Positions 1-14,700 are shown, numbered from the stretch's first letter. The stretch is 64,000 nucleotides of DNA from Struthidea cinerea (GCA_013397865.1 VZTI01005305.1:17473-81472); one strand, 5' to 3'. The notes: a model not told the origin generated them from the letters alone. Translations and numbers: made by a program.

Positions 1-2492
1 GGGCCACGAGGAAGCAGAGCTCCTCTCCCCACGCAGAAGCTGGGGCAGCACGACCAGCACTGCAAAGCAGGTGGTGCTGGGAGGAGACAGCAGACGTGGG
101 AGAAGCAGCAACCATGAGCAGCGTCCTCGAAGCTTTCTCTGGCAAAGGATAAACTGAGAGCTGGCACAACACAGTCCCCGAACGAGTGTAAAACAAGAGT
201 ACCCACTGGACTCTGAGCAGCGAAAGGAGTAAGAATGACAGGGCTGAGAGATGTTTAGAACAAGACCACAGTCTGCAAAGGGCACAGATGAAGACTGACT
301 GTCTCATCGCTCCGTGGGTTTGTGAAGCCCCAGAGCCCTCACACAGAGCTCTTCCCGCCATCACTGCCCTCAGCTTTTAAAACCATTAGACAACAAATTG
401 CTGCCCCTCCAGCAAGAAATATTCCTTTACAGGCTTAGGAAAGGGTGGAAGGGTCTCAGATGAGCACATCTTTACTTGCAGCCTTCACCCTGAACAGCCC
501 AAGACACAGCTGTGCCAGGACAAAGCAGCATCTGTAATCTGTCCTACCCTTAGCACCAGCTCAGGACACAGCTGTGACCAGGGTAAAAGTGTTACCCCAG
601 TTGTATCCCCAAAGAGCCGTCCTGGAGACTAAGCCCAAGTGTCAGATACTCAACTGGCTAGATGAGGCAGCTGAAAGAAAAGGCACAGGAGAGGGAAGCA
701 AAGGGAGCTGGAAATTTTAACGACACTGGCATAAGCAGAGATGCGGCGGCAGAGGAGCCAGAGCCCCTGGGTTTGTTCATAGATAAACCAAGTGATGAAC
801 TGTGCACAGCTAAGGGAATTCTGACCATCTCAGAGAGCCAAAAATCAAGGAAGCTCTGCCCATGAGTGCAAGAGGACCACACAGCCCCACATCCTGCTGG
901 CTGACAGGCAGGACAGTGTCACCGGAGGGGAGGGGAGGGCTGCAACCTCCAGGCGGGAGCCATCTGTCAGCCCGGGCAGGAGGGAGGGAGGAGGGAGGGA
1001 GGCTGCTGCTTTAGGGAAAGAAGAGATTTTCTCCTGTTGTTTTCATCCTGCAGGACTCAACAAATTATGCCCCCAAGAACTGCCAATCAACAGTTGATAC
1101 TGGCTGAAATCCCAAAAGGCCCAGAGCTGCTGCAGAGCCGATTCCTGCAGAGCCTGGTCTCTGGTGAGTGCAGCTGCTTTCCCGGCGGAGCTGCTCTCCA
1201 GAGCCCGCTCCTCCTCCGAGTCCAGCCTCCCAGGCGGTTGGAGGCAGATACAGGAGCCTTGCACAGCAGCTGAACTGGTTTTGGAGAACACAAAGCCCTT
1301 GACATCACAAGTAATTGCAGGTCTTTCATCTTAGAGGCTGTGAAAGAGAGACCTCGAGAGGGAAGGACCGTGGACGGAGGAAGGACGAGCACGGGGCACG
1401 AATGGGCAGGAGAAAGAAACCCCAAGGCAAGGGGGGTCTGAAGGAACAGTGTAGGCCACGCAGGCAAGGTGGTGGGGAAAAGAGGGGGGACTGAAGGGGA
1501 GCTGGTCAGTGGATATCAAGTTGCGAAAACAAGAACCACACTGAGATCTTCGTGGAAGGACAAAAACAGAGAGATTTCAAGGAAAGAGGAGAGAACTTGA
1601 AAAGCTGCATACGAGGAGAGAGCGGGAGGAATGCCACTACTGATATGCACACCGAAGTCAAGAGACCGCTGTGGATAAAAGTGCTGTGTGAGGTCTTCAC
1701 CCCCACCACAAAGGGCTTAACTATCCCCGTGCTAAAAGGCAAAGGTCTGCGGAGCAGGGGGGCCAGCGGGGACCCCGACACCTGGGGAGCTCTCTGGGAG
1801 AGGCACAGGGCTCGTCCTCTCCACAGCTGAACCCACCAGCTGCACAGAGGAGAGCGCACAGAGCGGGGAGTGCCGGTGCCTCCATACGGATGCAGGCTCT
1901 GTCAGAAGCACTCACTCCCGTGGATTAGTCCGATAAAGGCAAACAAAACTATCCTGACCCTTAGGAAAGGCTAGAACCTGTCCCCAGTCTCAGAGCAGAG
2001 CCACACCTGTGAACATGCCTACAGCTTCCTAAGATATTGGTACTGGAAGGGAAAAAAACTGCAATCGTTGATGCAGAGGGAAAGGAACCTGCTTAAAACA
2101 TGTTTTCATTAAGTTACATACTATCCCAGTGTTTTTAGCTTCTCCTATGACAATCAAAACGCACATAACTATAGACAGGAGTAACTGCACATTTAAATAA
2201 GAAAAGGATTTCTGGAATTACTTCGAAAATGAATTAAGAGTGTTTGTCAATCAGCAGTGAACAATTACTTGTGTGTCAGGTGACTTAAATACATTTTAAT
2301 CCACATCAGTCAGGGCACTAACAATAGGTTTATTTGGATTTTTAAAAAAACAATCCTTGAGACTAACAAGTGAGTGTTCAATCTCCTAGAGACAATGAGG
2401 AAACAGATAAATCTGTGAGGGACCAGCTACATTCGATGGCTTTTGTGTTAAAAAACCAGCCTGAAGGAAAGGCACAGGAAGCACGTACTTAC
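1..2492 (-). other. CFAP61 intron 20 (partial)
   Basis: Sequence 3' of exon 20 in the gene's direction. I searched it for the next CFAP61 exon and found no match. It contains the G-rich tracts near 0.9-1.0 kb; the rest is unremarkable non-coding sequence. Confidence 0.75.
924..1003 (+). repeat. G-rich tracts able to form a G-quadruplex
   Basis: GGAGGGGAGGGGAGGG at 924-939 and GGGAGGGAGGAGGGAGGG at about 982-999 each contain several runs of three or more G. The G-rich strand is the template strand of CFAP61. Quadruplex formation is inference. Confidence 0.6.
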
Positions 2493-2782
2493 GGAGCACT
2501 GCAGTCGGAGCGGGTTTGTGGCAGTGGTGAAGGCAGCCCAGGCGATGAGGCCGTGGTCACCCCGGCCCCACTGTGCCAGGACGCTGTCCGGGTGCACGGC
2601 CACACCCGCCCCTGCCAGGGCCTCCCCCACCGTGCGCTCCAGGGCGGCGTCACCGAGGCAGGGGCCGGCAGAGCTGAGCGGAGCCTGCACGAGATGGATG
2701 CGGGAACCATCAATCCCAAGGGATAAGAGGGTTTCTACCGTGGTGTAAATGTCAATTGTATTCCCATAGACAATGACGTTCC
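2493..2782 (-). CDS. CFAP61: CFAP61 coding exon 20, residues 809-905
   Basis: A 290-nt exon, the longest in the window. It begins GNVIVYGNTIDIYTTVETLL and SLGIDGSRIHLVQ, a second nucleotide-binding-type strand-loop-helix with a G-N-T-I-D loop. An Ala/Gly-rich stretch follows, then VLAQWGRGDHGLIAWAAFTT and ATNPLRLQCS. The middle is extremely GC-rich at third positions, unlike the first third and the flanking introns. The acceptor is TTTCCCTCTTAG and the donor GTAAGT, phase 0. The next exon was not found in 1-2492. Confidence 0.94.
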
Positions 2783-5700
2783 CTAAGAGGGAAAAAAAAG
2801 GGGAAAGATTTCTAAGACATACAATGAAAACCTTATTAGTATAACTCAGATGATAATAACATGGAATTGCTCTCTTTGACCCTCTTATTTCTCTGATGCT
2901 ATGAAGCAAACAACGTTACCTAGCAACAGCAGCTAGGATAATTTAGTGAAGAATCTGTACAAAACATCCCACAAAGTAGGCAAGTACTTAACACAGAAGT
3001 ATGATATTCATCCTGACCCCATAATCTGAAATTATTTTGATTGAAAAGCCTCTAGGGGTAAATAAATAAATAAATCACCATTTTTATTTTGTTCTCCCCT
3101 CTCTCCCTAATTTTGCTCATTCAAAGGACTGATGGGAGGGGGGGAGCAGACAGAATCAAATTCAATACATCATGCAGAAAACCCCCACAAACCGTGGAAA
3201 GGCCAAGTTATAGAAAACAAGCCCTTGTGGAGGTCACCAGTGCTGCCGCTTCCTTCTGCCAAAGCCTGATCTCCAGAGAATGGGGATGGCCCTGCAGCCG
3301 TACCTGTCCCTGGTGGTGGGGAGAGCTCTGAAGGCAGCTGCACATGGCACAATGCCCAGCCCAGAGCCAGCTCCATATCCCTGCTCACTGCTGGGAGCTC
3401 CACGAGCTGCAGGCAGCCATCCATCCATCCATCCATCCATCCATCCGAGCAGCTGCCGTGGCAGCAGTGCCTAGGAACTGCTGCTCCTTCTGCAGAGCAT
3501 CAGCAGCAGCAGCACAGAAACCACTCCTGAGCCCAGCTCCAGCCTCCTGCCCCAGGCAAAGGGAGCTCAGACCTGACCCACCCCTCCCGCCTGGCACTGC
3601 AGAGCTGCAGGGCAGAGCCCTACTCGTTCTCCTCCTGAACCAGTGCCACTTCAAATGGCACGGCCAGAGCTGAGCAGGAATAGGGGAGGGGAGGGCCTGT
3701 TCTGTGTGAGCACAACGGGACTCTCCAGCCTAAGGGCTACAGCCCTCCTGGCAATAAGGGAGGCAGAGCTGGGATGCAGCAGAGCAGCTGTGTGTTTTAT
3801 CTCAGGATGGTTTAATACAAAACACACAGACATTGCTGTGAGCAGGACTGAGTCGTGCTCCTCTCCTCCCCATTCCCTCTGCCCCCCTGCTTGGAATAGG
3901 AACCATTTGTCTGCTCTGTGATCCACTAAGCCTTTGAGTAATCCAGGCGGAACGGCCCAGCTCATGTAGGGAACTCCTCTCCCAGGGGCTAAGGACCCTT
4001 CACAGGAGGGTCCCTGCAGGCTCTCTGTGCACCACACGCACCGCAGCCGTGCCATGCTCAGCTGCCCCAGCCCCACGCTGGGGATCCAGACGGAGGCAGA
4101 AACACCTCCACCTGCCTGCCCGCGTCCACATCAGCTCCTGTGTCTCAGATCTGACCTGTCAGCACAAGGATGCCTCCCTCAAAAGCACCTTCCTGGTGCC
4201 TTCACGTCCCACACCTGGGCAGTGCTGCAACCAACTCACTCATTTATCTCAGCAGTGGCATTTACATCTCGCCACAAGTGACAGCATCCCCTATGCCCTA
4301 AACTGTATCATTTCATAGGCTAAACTAATCTCACTGGACCGTGTTTTACTGCATGAGACGCAGGGCAATACTAAACTGAGCATGCAGACAGCCCCAGCGC
4401 CCAAGAGTATTAATGATGTTAGCAGATGTTCTACTATTCCCCTTTGACTACGAGGTTATTTTATTTGTCCCTATCAGTTTGGCTACTTGTAGCTGCCAAA
4501 GAAACACCTCTCTTCGTGGCTGCCGGAGAAGAGACTTGTCCCATGAATACACTGCACAGAAATGACAGAAAACATGTTTTAACTGTTCACAGCAATGACC
4601 AGAGGGACAGAACCTGCAAATGCATCAATTTGAAAACGTAGGAAGAAAGAGATCTTACTACTTCCATAAATATCATCTAGAATACAGGAATACTCCAGCG
4701 TGTCCATCACTGGCCTGACTTCCCAAGCCAGAAGAATCTACCCCATAGCTTGTGCCTGCCAGGACACCTGTGTGCAGCTGCACCGGCCTCAGGAGAGGGC
4801 CAAAGAGAAGACAGACATAAGCCTGACTGGTTTTGTCCTGCTGCAGCAGGGTGTAATGCAAGAAGCAACCCAGCAGAACCGGTGGGTAAAGACCAGCTTT
4901 GCTATACTCAGGTTTTATTAACGCCACGTGCTGGCAGTGCAGGTGCCGACAGCCTCAGCTGCATTTACGTGTTTTCAATTTGCCCGGAGTGAAACATACC
5001 AGGCGTGAAGAGGATGCCCTGGCTGGAAAAGGAGGATGCGGAGGGCTTCCCTGAGGCACAGCCCAGCAAAGCTCCACTCGCACTCCAGGGCAAGGCTGGG
5101 CTGAGACACCTTCACCCTTGGGCAGCACCAGCCCCCTCAGAGAGAAGCTCAGTTACTGCATTAGACGCTGGCTTTAGGGGATTTACAAGACCAGATGCAA
5201 GTCCTACATTTCTCAAGGAAAATTAAAATTCTGTTTTATATGGTAATATTGAATACAACTGCATTAGATCAGGGAAAGCAATGCTCCTTTATTGACCTCT
5301 TGTAAATCAACAATTTACTGCTTCTGCTTATTACAATATTAGTGGCTTTTTAGATGACAGTGCTAGTAGTCTAGGAACTGCAGATATTCATTATGGACTG
5401 AAATTATGTCCACTGAACAGAGAGCAGTTCCTCAGGATGGTTTTATTATTTAACTACATGAAAATGTATGTAGCTGTGAGTAAACATAATAATGTTCTAC
5501 AGAAAAAAACAGCCATAAATAAAGATCATTACAGTAGTTTTATCGTTTATTACCTGAATGTCAGCGTCCTGCTGCAGAGCAGACTCATTAATTTTCCACA
5601 AGTGGAAGCACAAGATTTCTGTGACCCTAATGTGACCTGAATCTTTGCAGTTTGCAAAAGCTAAAGGAGAAACCCAGTGTGAGCTAAAGCACTGGTGGCT

Positions 5701-8700
5701 CCAGTTGGTGATTCATGCACTGGAATTTTAATGCAAGAGTATTCCTACAAACACGCTTTTAATAAGGCAGTAAACTATGCTTAGGTGAAGAGAAAAAAAT
5801 AATTGCTCCATTTTGGGCCATTAAAGCAGTTTTGTTCCTTACTTTACTTCCATCCTACTTTTGTTTTCATGGAAAGTGCGGAGCTAATAGGAGATGAGTT
5901 TCAATTAGTCCCAATTACAGCTGCAATAGGTTCCCTGCATTAGGTGGCTGGGTTTCATCAGTGAAGCCACAGTGGCAGCCGTGGAGCCAGTGCTTGCCCC
6001 GCTCCCAGGCTCTCAGCAGCAGAAAGCCCTCCCAGAGCCCTGGCACAACTGTCAAGACCGAAAGAAAGATGTTTGTAAGAAACACAGCTGGAAAAAGAAG
6101 CAGGGTAAGGAGTAAGAGAAACTGAGATCAGTGGAGAAAGACCTCTCCAGCTGGGCACTCTGCACAGTGGCAGAGAACGTGATGGGAAGAGCAAGGAAAG
6201 GGAACTGAAGCCGGAGAAGGGGGAAAGGGGAAGGTGTCACATCTCCAAAAGTCCCTCCAGGCCAAGCTCATCAGGAGGTGTGAATTTACCTTCTCCACAC
6301 ATGACCAGTGCCTCATTAAGGGATGCAGCTTCACCCCGCAGCCAAGGCCAGCAGCAGTAACGAAGTTAGGATGAACACCCTACGACTTTGGTACTGCGGC
6401 TGGAGAAGGGACACTCGTGCCAAGGCAGGTGAGCACTGTGACTGTGCCGTTTGCTGCAGAGGGACTGAACCACCAGCACCGCGCATCCCCGCCAGCAGCT
6501 GCTCCCGGGCACACCCCTGCGCAGGGGCACCGGAGAACATTCCAGGACCGGGCACTCAGGGATTTACGTGAAGGACCAGCAGTAGCAAACAGGGAAACTA
6601 ACAACCTCATCTGTCTGTGCAGAGTCAGCGGCAAGTACCAGCTGGACACCAGGTAGGGCCGTGTGGGCAGGGGGTGGTACCAGCTGGAGGACAGGTGGAG
6701 CCAGACTGCTCCAGAGGCTCCATGGACATGCCCGAGGCCAGAAAGCTGGCTGAGAAAACACTGCCACATTTATGGACCCCTGTGCTGATCACAGCAAGAC
6801 CTGGAGAACGATAAAGGAATTTCCAACGTCTTGAGAACTTCCCGAAAGGAGAGCCAAGCAGGTGTGAACCTTGCACCGCACCAAGCCACTGCCAATTCTC
6901 ATTCCACTCCCCAAACAAGGCAGGTAAAACACACCTTCAGGAAAGTCCTGCTCTTGCACTCTGCCAACAGGAATTCCCCACAAAGACAGCTGCCCTGCTC
7001 TGAACTGTCCTAACTCGGAGCAAGCAGGAACTAACATGACATGAACTCATTGACTCTTTGGTCTCTGTTTCTCTAGTTCAAAGCTGATCCAGAAACCTGG
7101 ATGGTCCCAGATACTTTCCACAGTGCACACACACAGCGGATGAACTAACGAACACAGGAACAGAGCACACGCAGCGAGGCTGAGGAAATAAAGAGATGGT
7201 GCACATCTACACAAATGTCCGACCTTAAGGGTTAAAAAGTACCAGGCGCTTGCAGTTCTATGTGAAAATCTGTAACTGATGCAACTGAATACAGCACTGA
7301 TAGAGACTTCCTAATTTAGACTTGTTTCCTTTGTGTTGTGCCACAAATCTAGATATTTTTCTATACAACAGAAAAACACATCCCCTAATTAAATTATTAT
7401 TTAATTGGCTAATTAATGACTCCGGACAGATTTGCATTTGGGACTCATTTTGTTTTATATAATAACTGCAGATAATTAATCTATCTCAAACCTTTCTTTC
7501 TCAGCTAAATATGCCGGGTATCAAAAATGACAAAAAATTGTAAATTAATCTGGAAAACAAAGTGCAGCAGATGAAAGACGTTGTTGGAATTCATCAGGCG
7601 CCAATTATACCACAGAATAAAGGAAACAATAAGCCTAGGAAACATTTCTGCAAGTGTGTGTGTTAACGGAGCCCCTTACCTCTGGAGCTGATGAGGTTCT
7701 CCTCTAGCCAGCGTGCTGCCTCTGAGCAGTCCTGGGCGTCGTTGAGAGTGAAGTGATTGGAAGGGACTTTCTCTGTGTATCTCTGCGGCCACTTACTCGT
7801 GACTCCACTGATATCTGCTCCCGTGGGAGCCAAGGCCTGGAGAAATGAATCGGTGAGTGGATATATGGCACAGAGCTTGGAGACGTTAAAAGACGACGAC
7901 ACTCACTTTGGCTGCCCGAGGGCTGCTGTCCTGGCACATCCCAACCCTTTGTCACACTCAGCAGCAGCAAACACACCCGTGGCCACAGGGAACATGGATC
8001 CACGCTGATCTGAGTGCACGCACATGTGCACGTGTTCCCTGCTTCCTGTGGGATGTGGGTGACCATTTCAAACAGCGCTGCCAGTGCAAGTGGAGGCACA
8101 TGGCAAACACCAGGGACTGCGCAGCAAACAGCAGAAACGTCCCAACACACAGCAGGGGATCTCAGCAGCTCTCTGAAACACGGATCACTTTAAATAGCCC
8201 TTGGAAAGTCCTTGTGAAGCCAGCCTGCCTCCACCTTTTGTCAGCAAAACTCAACCTTCTACAATGACAGATTTTGTCCCAGAGGAAGGGACCAAAACCT
8301 GCTTGATGGTTCAAATGTGAAGATTCGGTAACACATTCACTGTAGAATGTTGCCTTCCACTAACAAACTCAATCTGAGCTGTACAAAGCAAAGAGGGAAT
8401 CTCGTCTCTGACTTCCTCAGCACCACTGAGCCACGTCTTGAACCCTGTTCTCACTGCCAGCCAGATCAACTGAAATACTGTTGGGTCATATAAAACCACG
8501 CATGACACCAAAAGGTCTTACTCAACAAGTAAATCTCTAAATCGTAACAGATAATGTTTTACTAAGTATTATTTTGACTGCTTACCAAATAAGGGACAAC
8601 TCATGGATGGATGGACTAGAGTTTCATGTAATAAAACAGAAGCCACTAATTTCTTCTTATCCTTTTGTATAGCTTAAAAGTGAGAACAGATGATGATGGG

Positions 8701-11700
8701 ATTTCTTCTCAAAGGCAGATAAAACCTGCCTTTTCCCTTGCTTTATCTTTCTCCCCCACTGCAGTTACTTGCCATAAATTATTTTGCAAGTCAGAGCTAC
8801 CTCCAAACACCTTTTCCTAGGAGCACTTTTCCAGCTGTAACTCCAGCTTTTGTTTCATCCCTGCTGAACAGTGACCACGGGCTGCAGTTTAAGCGTGGCT
8901 CTGCTCTGAGAAGGGATCCCAGACCACAGAGCCTGCTGCACACACGCAGCCAGACACCGCTGTGGGACACGGTACAGCACTAACGCTGCAGACATTGCTC
9001 ACATCCTTCTCCTGATTGTAAAGGCAAAATGCCTTGCTCACAACTCCTACCCCAAACCACCCAGGTAAGGCAAAGCTGTGCAACAGGGGGGCTGTACCAA
9101 GCTGCCCATTTGGCTACACAGCCTGATGGCCTCATGGGGATACAGGAGCCAGAAGCCACCCTGCCCAGGGAGTCCAAGTGAGGCTGCTGGAGCTCAGCTT
9201 GATTCTCCATCTTACACACAGCTAAGGGTCTGCTTCAGCCTCACTGGAAACTCAGCTGTGTGCTACAATAACAAGCAGCATCACGGACGTGCCTAGGCAT
9301 GGTCATCACGTGAGATGAGCAATTAATTTGATAAGGAATTCTCTCCGTTTCCAAAACTAGGTCAAATGGTGTTAGACCAGCTGGAGTTAAAGTCTCCTGC
9401 GGCTGGGGCCACATGTCAGTTGAGCCTGCTCCTTAGCAGGTTTAATGGTTACGGTGGCAAAAACACTGGCAGCTTTGCCTCATGCCCATCCCCGAGCAGT
9501 AACTGCTGGTGGGACATTCTGTCTGACCCTCCTCTCCGCCGGCTTCGGCGGCAGCACCGACACAGCCCAACCTGCTGCACCACAGGGCTGCAAACTGCTG
9601 GTGCTACCCTTGCTAAGGCTGCTCTGCTTCGTCCCGGGAACACCGTTAACTGCAGAAAACCTGGGAATACCGTGCAGGATTTCACCGTGCGCACGCCTCA
9701 CCTGGTAGCTCTGTCCCGTGCACAGAACCAGGTAGTCGTACGGCACTTTCTTCTCCTTGGAAACAACGACGTACTTGGCAGTGCGGTTTATGCCAGTCAT
9801 TTTACCAACAACAACGTTAACCCAGGAACAAAGTGACATCTGCGCGTAATCTTCGTCATTAAAACAGTGGCTGTGAAGAAAGAATATCTGTAAGTGACAT
9901 TTCGGCAGCTGACAGCAGGCATTAATTAGACATCTGGTGAGCTCGGCCCAGGCCCCCAGTGGTTCCGCCTGCTCCCTTGCCGCGAGTTTATTGCGGTGTA
10001 TGGTAGGAAATACTCAGTTACAAATTGACAGCTTTCTGCTGAAACCAAACAATCCCTTCCAGCACTGGCCTTACAACCACATAATTTAAGAACAAAGTCA
10101 GAAATATATGCTTTACTCTGCTTTTCCTTTGCAGGTTGATGCAAGGTGGAGGCTTTTGAACCTGCAAAGAAAATACCTGAACAGTCCAATTCTTCCTCCA
10201 AGACAAGACTTCCTTATTCAGCTTTCCCCCACTTTCCTTCCTTTGCTATTCGGCTTCACCAGTCATAGCTATGGTGAGACACAAATGCAAGGCATGCACC
10301 CTATCATTTTAGCATCCGTATTCCAAAGTATTAGTCCAAAAGGTTAAAAAATAAATAGAAACCTAGGAAAATGGTTGTCAGAGCTAGAAGTAAAAGGCAG
10401 AGATCTCAAGTCTCTATTGGTGACCCTTTTCCTAATGAACTTTTCCACAACGTGAGAATGGCAAACACTAAAAACACACTAAACTGCTCCTGAGCTCCGG
10501 GATGTTCAGGGTGTGCATAGAGCACACATCACAAGCAACGTCCTCTGGCCGTGTGAATTCGGTGTCAGTACCCTAAAATCACGTGTTGGCTTTGACAGTC
10601 TTGGACAAGATTTGCTTTTCTCATGTTTCAGGGGTGTTACAGCCTGTTCCAAGCAAAAAGCTTCAGATGTCCCTGTGCGTGAGAGAAGTATCAAAGATCT
10701 GGAAGCTGCTCTTTCAAAAAGCCAATTTTAAAGCAAAATCCAAACGGAACAGAACCTCTTTTAATGGCTCAGTAATGAAAATCACAATTATTTCCAAAGA
10801 TCTTTTAAGGCTCAGAGTATGCCCTCACCAGGTATATCCAACATAGTAAATACCAGGACACTTACTCACTATTGCATTTATGCCACCCTCTCTGCTTAAC
10901 AGCCTTCTACAAAGACAAAGATTCCAGAAGATAAATTACTTCCACACAGATGTACAACAGACACATCACTATAAAATGTGAGGAGGACCAGAGAGAGAAC
11001 ATTCCCATCTAGGTCCATCATAGCCCTCAAAGACTGCTGAGCCTGGCAATGGCCCACCATGGAAATGCACAGCAGGTTGCTGGCCACTGTGCAGATCCAG
11101 CTGGGCTCAACTCCACGCCTCCTGGATACTGAAAACCTGCACCAGGCAAAGCCTGTTCCGTTAGGTTCTTTCAGTAGGACTGGACAAGCCCATTTATAGC
11201 TTTGTAGAGCAATACACCAACAGGATGCAGTGAAAAAGAATGCAACAGGTTCAAAACAAGCAAAAAAGATGAATGGCTGGTGTCACACAGATGTCTGGCT
11301 TATGAGACCAGAGCAGCACAGCAAGAAGAAGGACCATGAACATACTACGTGAAAGAAGCTGTGTCTCACCCTTGCCAGGACCTCAGGATAGGAACGGGCA
11401 GTACAGAGACCCTGGGCTTCACCCAGGCTGTGAGCTCAAGTCACTACAGAAAATACATTCCACCTGCCAAACCAAGCTCACGGCCATTTAGAGGCCCAAG
11501 AACCTGACTTTCTATTGATACTTAGTGATGAAAAATATCTCACTTTCTCCCACAGGCCTAAAAGTGATTAAACAGAAGGGGCTGGGCCCGTGCTGAAGCA
11601 TTTGTCACTTTTCTGTGGCACCAGCAGCTGCGGCAGAGAGCGCGGGCAGAGACCGGCACTGACGGCTGCTGCTTTGCCATTAACACCAGGACACACTTCC

Positions 11701-14700
11701 CAACACAGAGCTCCTGCTTCCACGTTAATTGTTGCTACCAAATTCCCAAAACTGGCATTCAGGATGCCACAGGAACAAATACAGTTGATTTCACAACCTG
11801 GGGAATTTTAGGATTGAATTGCCAGGCATTCTGAGGTGCTCTGCATCCTCTGTACTCACTGATACCAGAGGCAAATAAATAAAGGAAGAAACCCACTGAC
11901 AATGCTAAACTGTAATAATGCAGAAATCTATAAATAACACGGACATTAAGGACAGAGGAAGGTTTTCAAAAGCACCTTTATAATTGAGGTGCACAGCTCC
12001 CAGGAGACTGACACTCCAAAATCACAGGGATGCTTTCAGAAATCATACCCTGCAGAGTTCAATTTTCACTCTTAATCCTCTCTCAGATTTTAACAGCTAA
12101 ATCTGGTGAGGCAGCTCTGAACTGCAACTTTCTGTCAGGAAGGATGCTTTGTTAGTACAACTCTTCTCCACAGTGAACTTAGGAAAAAGAGTACATGCAT
12201 TTATTTGAGCATGTAATTCCTTTCACTTGCTAGATTTACACTTGAACACACCCCTTTCTACAGTACAAAAATTAATACAGGTAACTACTTATAAAAAATT
12301 CCTTGTCAGGGCAAAATTCCAAATGAGATCAGATGGTTTTGAACAGGTTCCCACTACACCATTTCTACATCTTTGTAGAGATTTCATTTGTAAGGTTCAG
12401 CAAGCAGACGTGGAGCTGTTTTGTCATTTGAAGAGCCAGCCCTTTAGTGCGCTACAGCTCCTTGAGGAAAAGATTTGGTAAAATACAGTGTGAAGCCTCC
12501 AAAGAGTCACATGCCAAATCTAAATAACTTAGCGCAAGTTCATTCCCCAACCATTCAGAATAACTGATCCATTTTAATTCTATGCTTCTCAAAGTTCAAA
12601 ACAACCACGCTGAAGTCCACAGCGATGATTTATTCCAAAATAAAAACCAAAAATACTGCATTTAAATGAGAATTACGCACTGTGAATTTTAAAGAGGTAA
12701 GTAAGATTTTATCTGACTACACGGAAGCTATTACATTTATAGGCAAACAAGGAAGCCTGTGAAGTGTTTGACAGTCCCTAGACAGGGCTCTTCCACCGTT
12801 TCCCCTCAGCCGCGCACAGCCGTGGCCTGGGCCAGCGCTGTGGCTGGGACTGGGGACAGACTGCCGCAGCCCAGGGACTGGCACTCACAGCCCAGGAGCA
12901 GCAGAACTGATGCAAAACAGCTCTGCCAAACTGATCAACAGCCACAATTCCCCCGTACTCAGCAAAACCTCCACCACCACTGGTGGGCTCTGCATCCCAC
13001 CACATACTGCTCTGCGCCAGTCCCTGGCACATTACTAATAATAATTTTTGTATGTTCTTTGGTTCAGCATTATTTAGAACAAAACTCACTAAAGTTAAAA
13101 ACCAAACGAGATTTAAATAGCGAGCAGACATCTTGCATCATTTGTCTTCAACCCCGAGACCTAAACAATCTAAAAAAAGCCTTGGGAAGCAGAGACCCCT
13201 GTCCTGGTATAACACTGTGGATTGCTGTCCTGAAGTTACCGCTTTGGCACTATTTCTCTACTCGGAATTCTACCCAACTCCTCTTGCAGGTGAGTGCACG
13301 CTGGACAGACAGACTGGAGTATTTGGGGGCTCTCTACAGATGTATCTAAAATTTAGGATAAGTTCGCAAGAATTACAAAGTCTTATGTTTTCTGCAGGAG
13401 CTATGGAAGTGTTTAGATGTGAAGTCAAACCTGTTAATTAAAAATCTTCTATGCTTGGAGCTCTGTGGGTCTTTTCCTGGAAGGCCATGAATGGAAATCA
13501 AGGTCAGGTTGTTGAACTTCAGACGCGGCCTGCGGAAAGAAAAACAAACAGCCCCAGTTGGAAGAAATTCGGAGGGCACGTCAAAGGAACAGCGTAGCTC
13601 AGAATTCCATGTTCAGGAGAATACAGAAAGCAATTCCCTTACACAGGGACCAAGCGTTTCACTCTGCTCAGATGCAGCTGTCTCCGGATACAAAGAGAAG
13701 AACAATTTCCATCGCAGTTTCAGTAATGCCAGGGCGAGGAGGGGGACAAGACTGACAGTATGTTGAACTAAATGCGATCTGACATTTGAAAACAAATAAA
13801 TATTATGAGTGATTAAGCCTTCTAATCTTCAAGGCTTTCTGTAAGTTAAGGATGGACTGATGCAAATGGTACAAAGGAATCAGAATGTTTTTTATCAACC
13901 AATGTTAATTTGTTATTCATACATCTAAAAAATATATTCAAACAAAGTTAAAGGTCATACTTAAACCAAGGAATTTCAAGGTTATGGCTGCCCCTCTCAA
14001 AATGCATATTAATAGTTTAATTCTGGATTATGGATTATCTGTGGTAAATCTCCATGCATACTCAGGCCGAGCACAAAGTAATAAATAACCTTAATGTAAC
14101 AGAGTGCATATATTTATACAGATTATGGGCCTGATTCTCATTTAAATTAAGGTCACTCTGCAGAGGTGGATGTAAATAGAATTTGCTCTTCATTTATGGC
14201 CACCTTATGCCGGCTGAGCGATACAAAATGGTCTTTATGTAAATGAGAGTGAGCCTGATCCACGACGCTGAAGGCCAGGGTAAGAGTGATGCTATCTGCA
14301 CACAGGGAGCGCCGCTCCCGCTCCTGGGGTGTGAACAACAACTACAGTAACTTCGCACAGCGACATAGCACGGCTCCCGGGCATCTATTTACATGGGATT
14401 AATTACATAAACACCCGACACATCCTCCTATTCTCAGAGCAAGGAGATCTCCTTTCAGCATGGAGCTGAAGTCATCTGTACAGACTGCATGGCCTCCTGC
14501 CAACAGGTGCTCAAATCCAGGGGCTACAATAACATTACGTTTAAATACTGTTAATATTCAGGGTGGAAACCTTGCGAGCCGGCATCAGAAACACGGCAGA
14601 ATCAAAGTTCTAGGCACCATTAATGTGCCTCTTTTGCATGACTGCACGATGATGCCCTTTATTGATCAGGTCACATACCATTTTCCTTTGCAGATGCTCC

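Noticed and set aside
3170..3474. Frames with repeated Met-Asp-Gly-Trp
   Set aside because: They are translations of the (CCAT)n microsatellite.
12759..13349. 196-codon open frame on the plus strand
   Set aside because: Residue composition looks random (rich in Q, S, P), no known motif, and it is antisense within intron 17.
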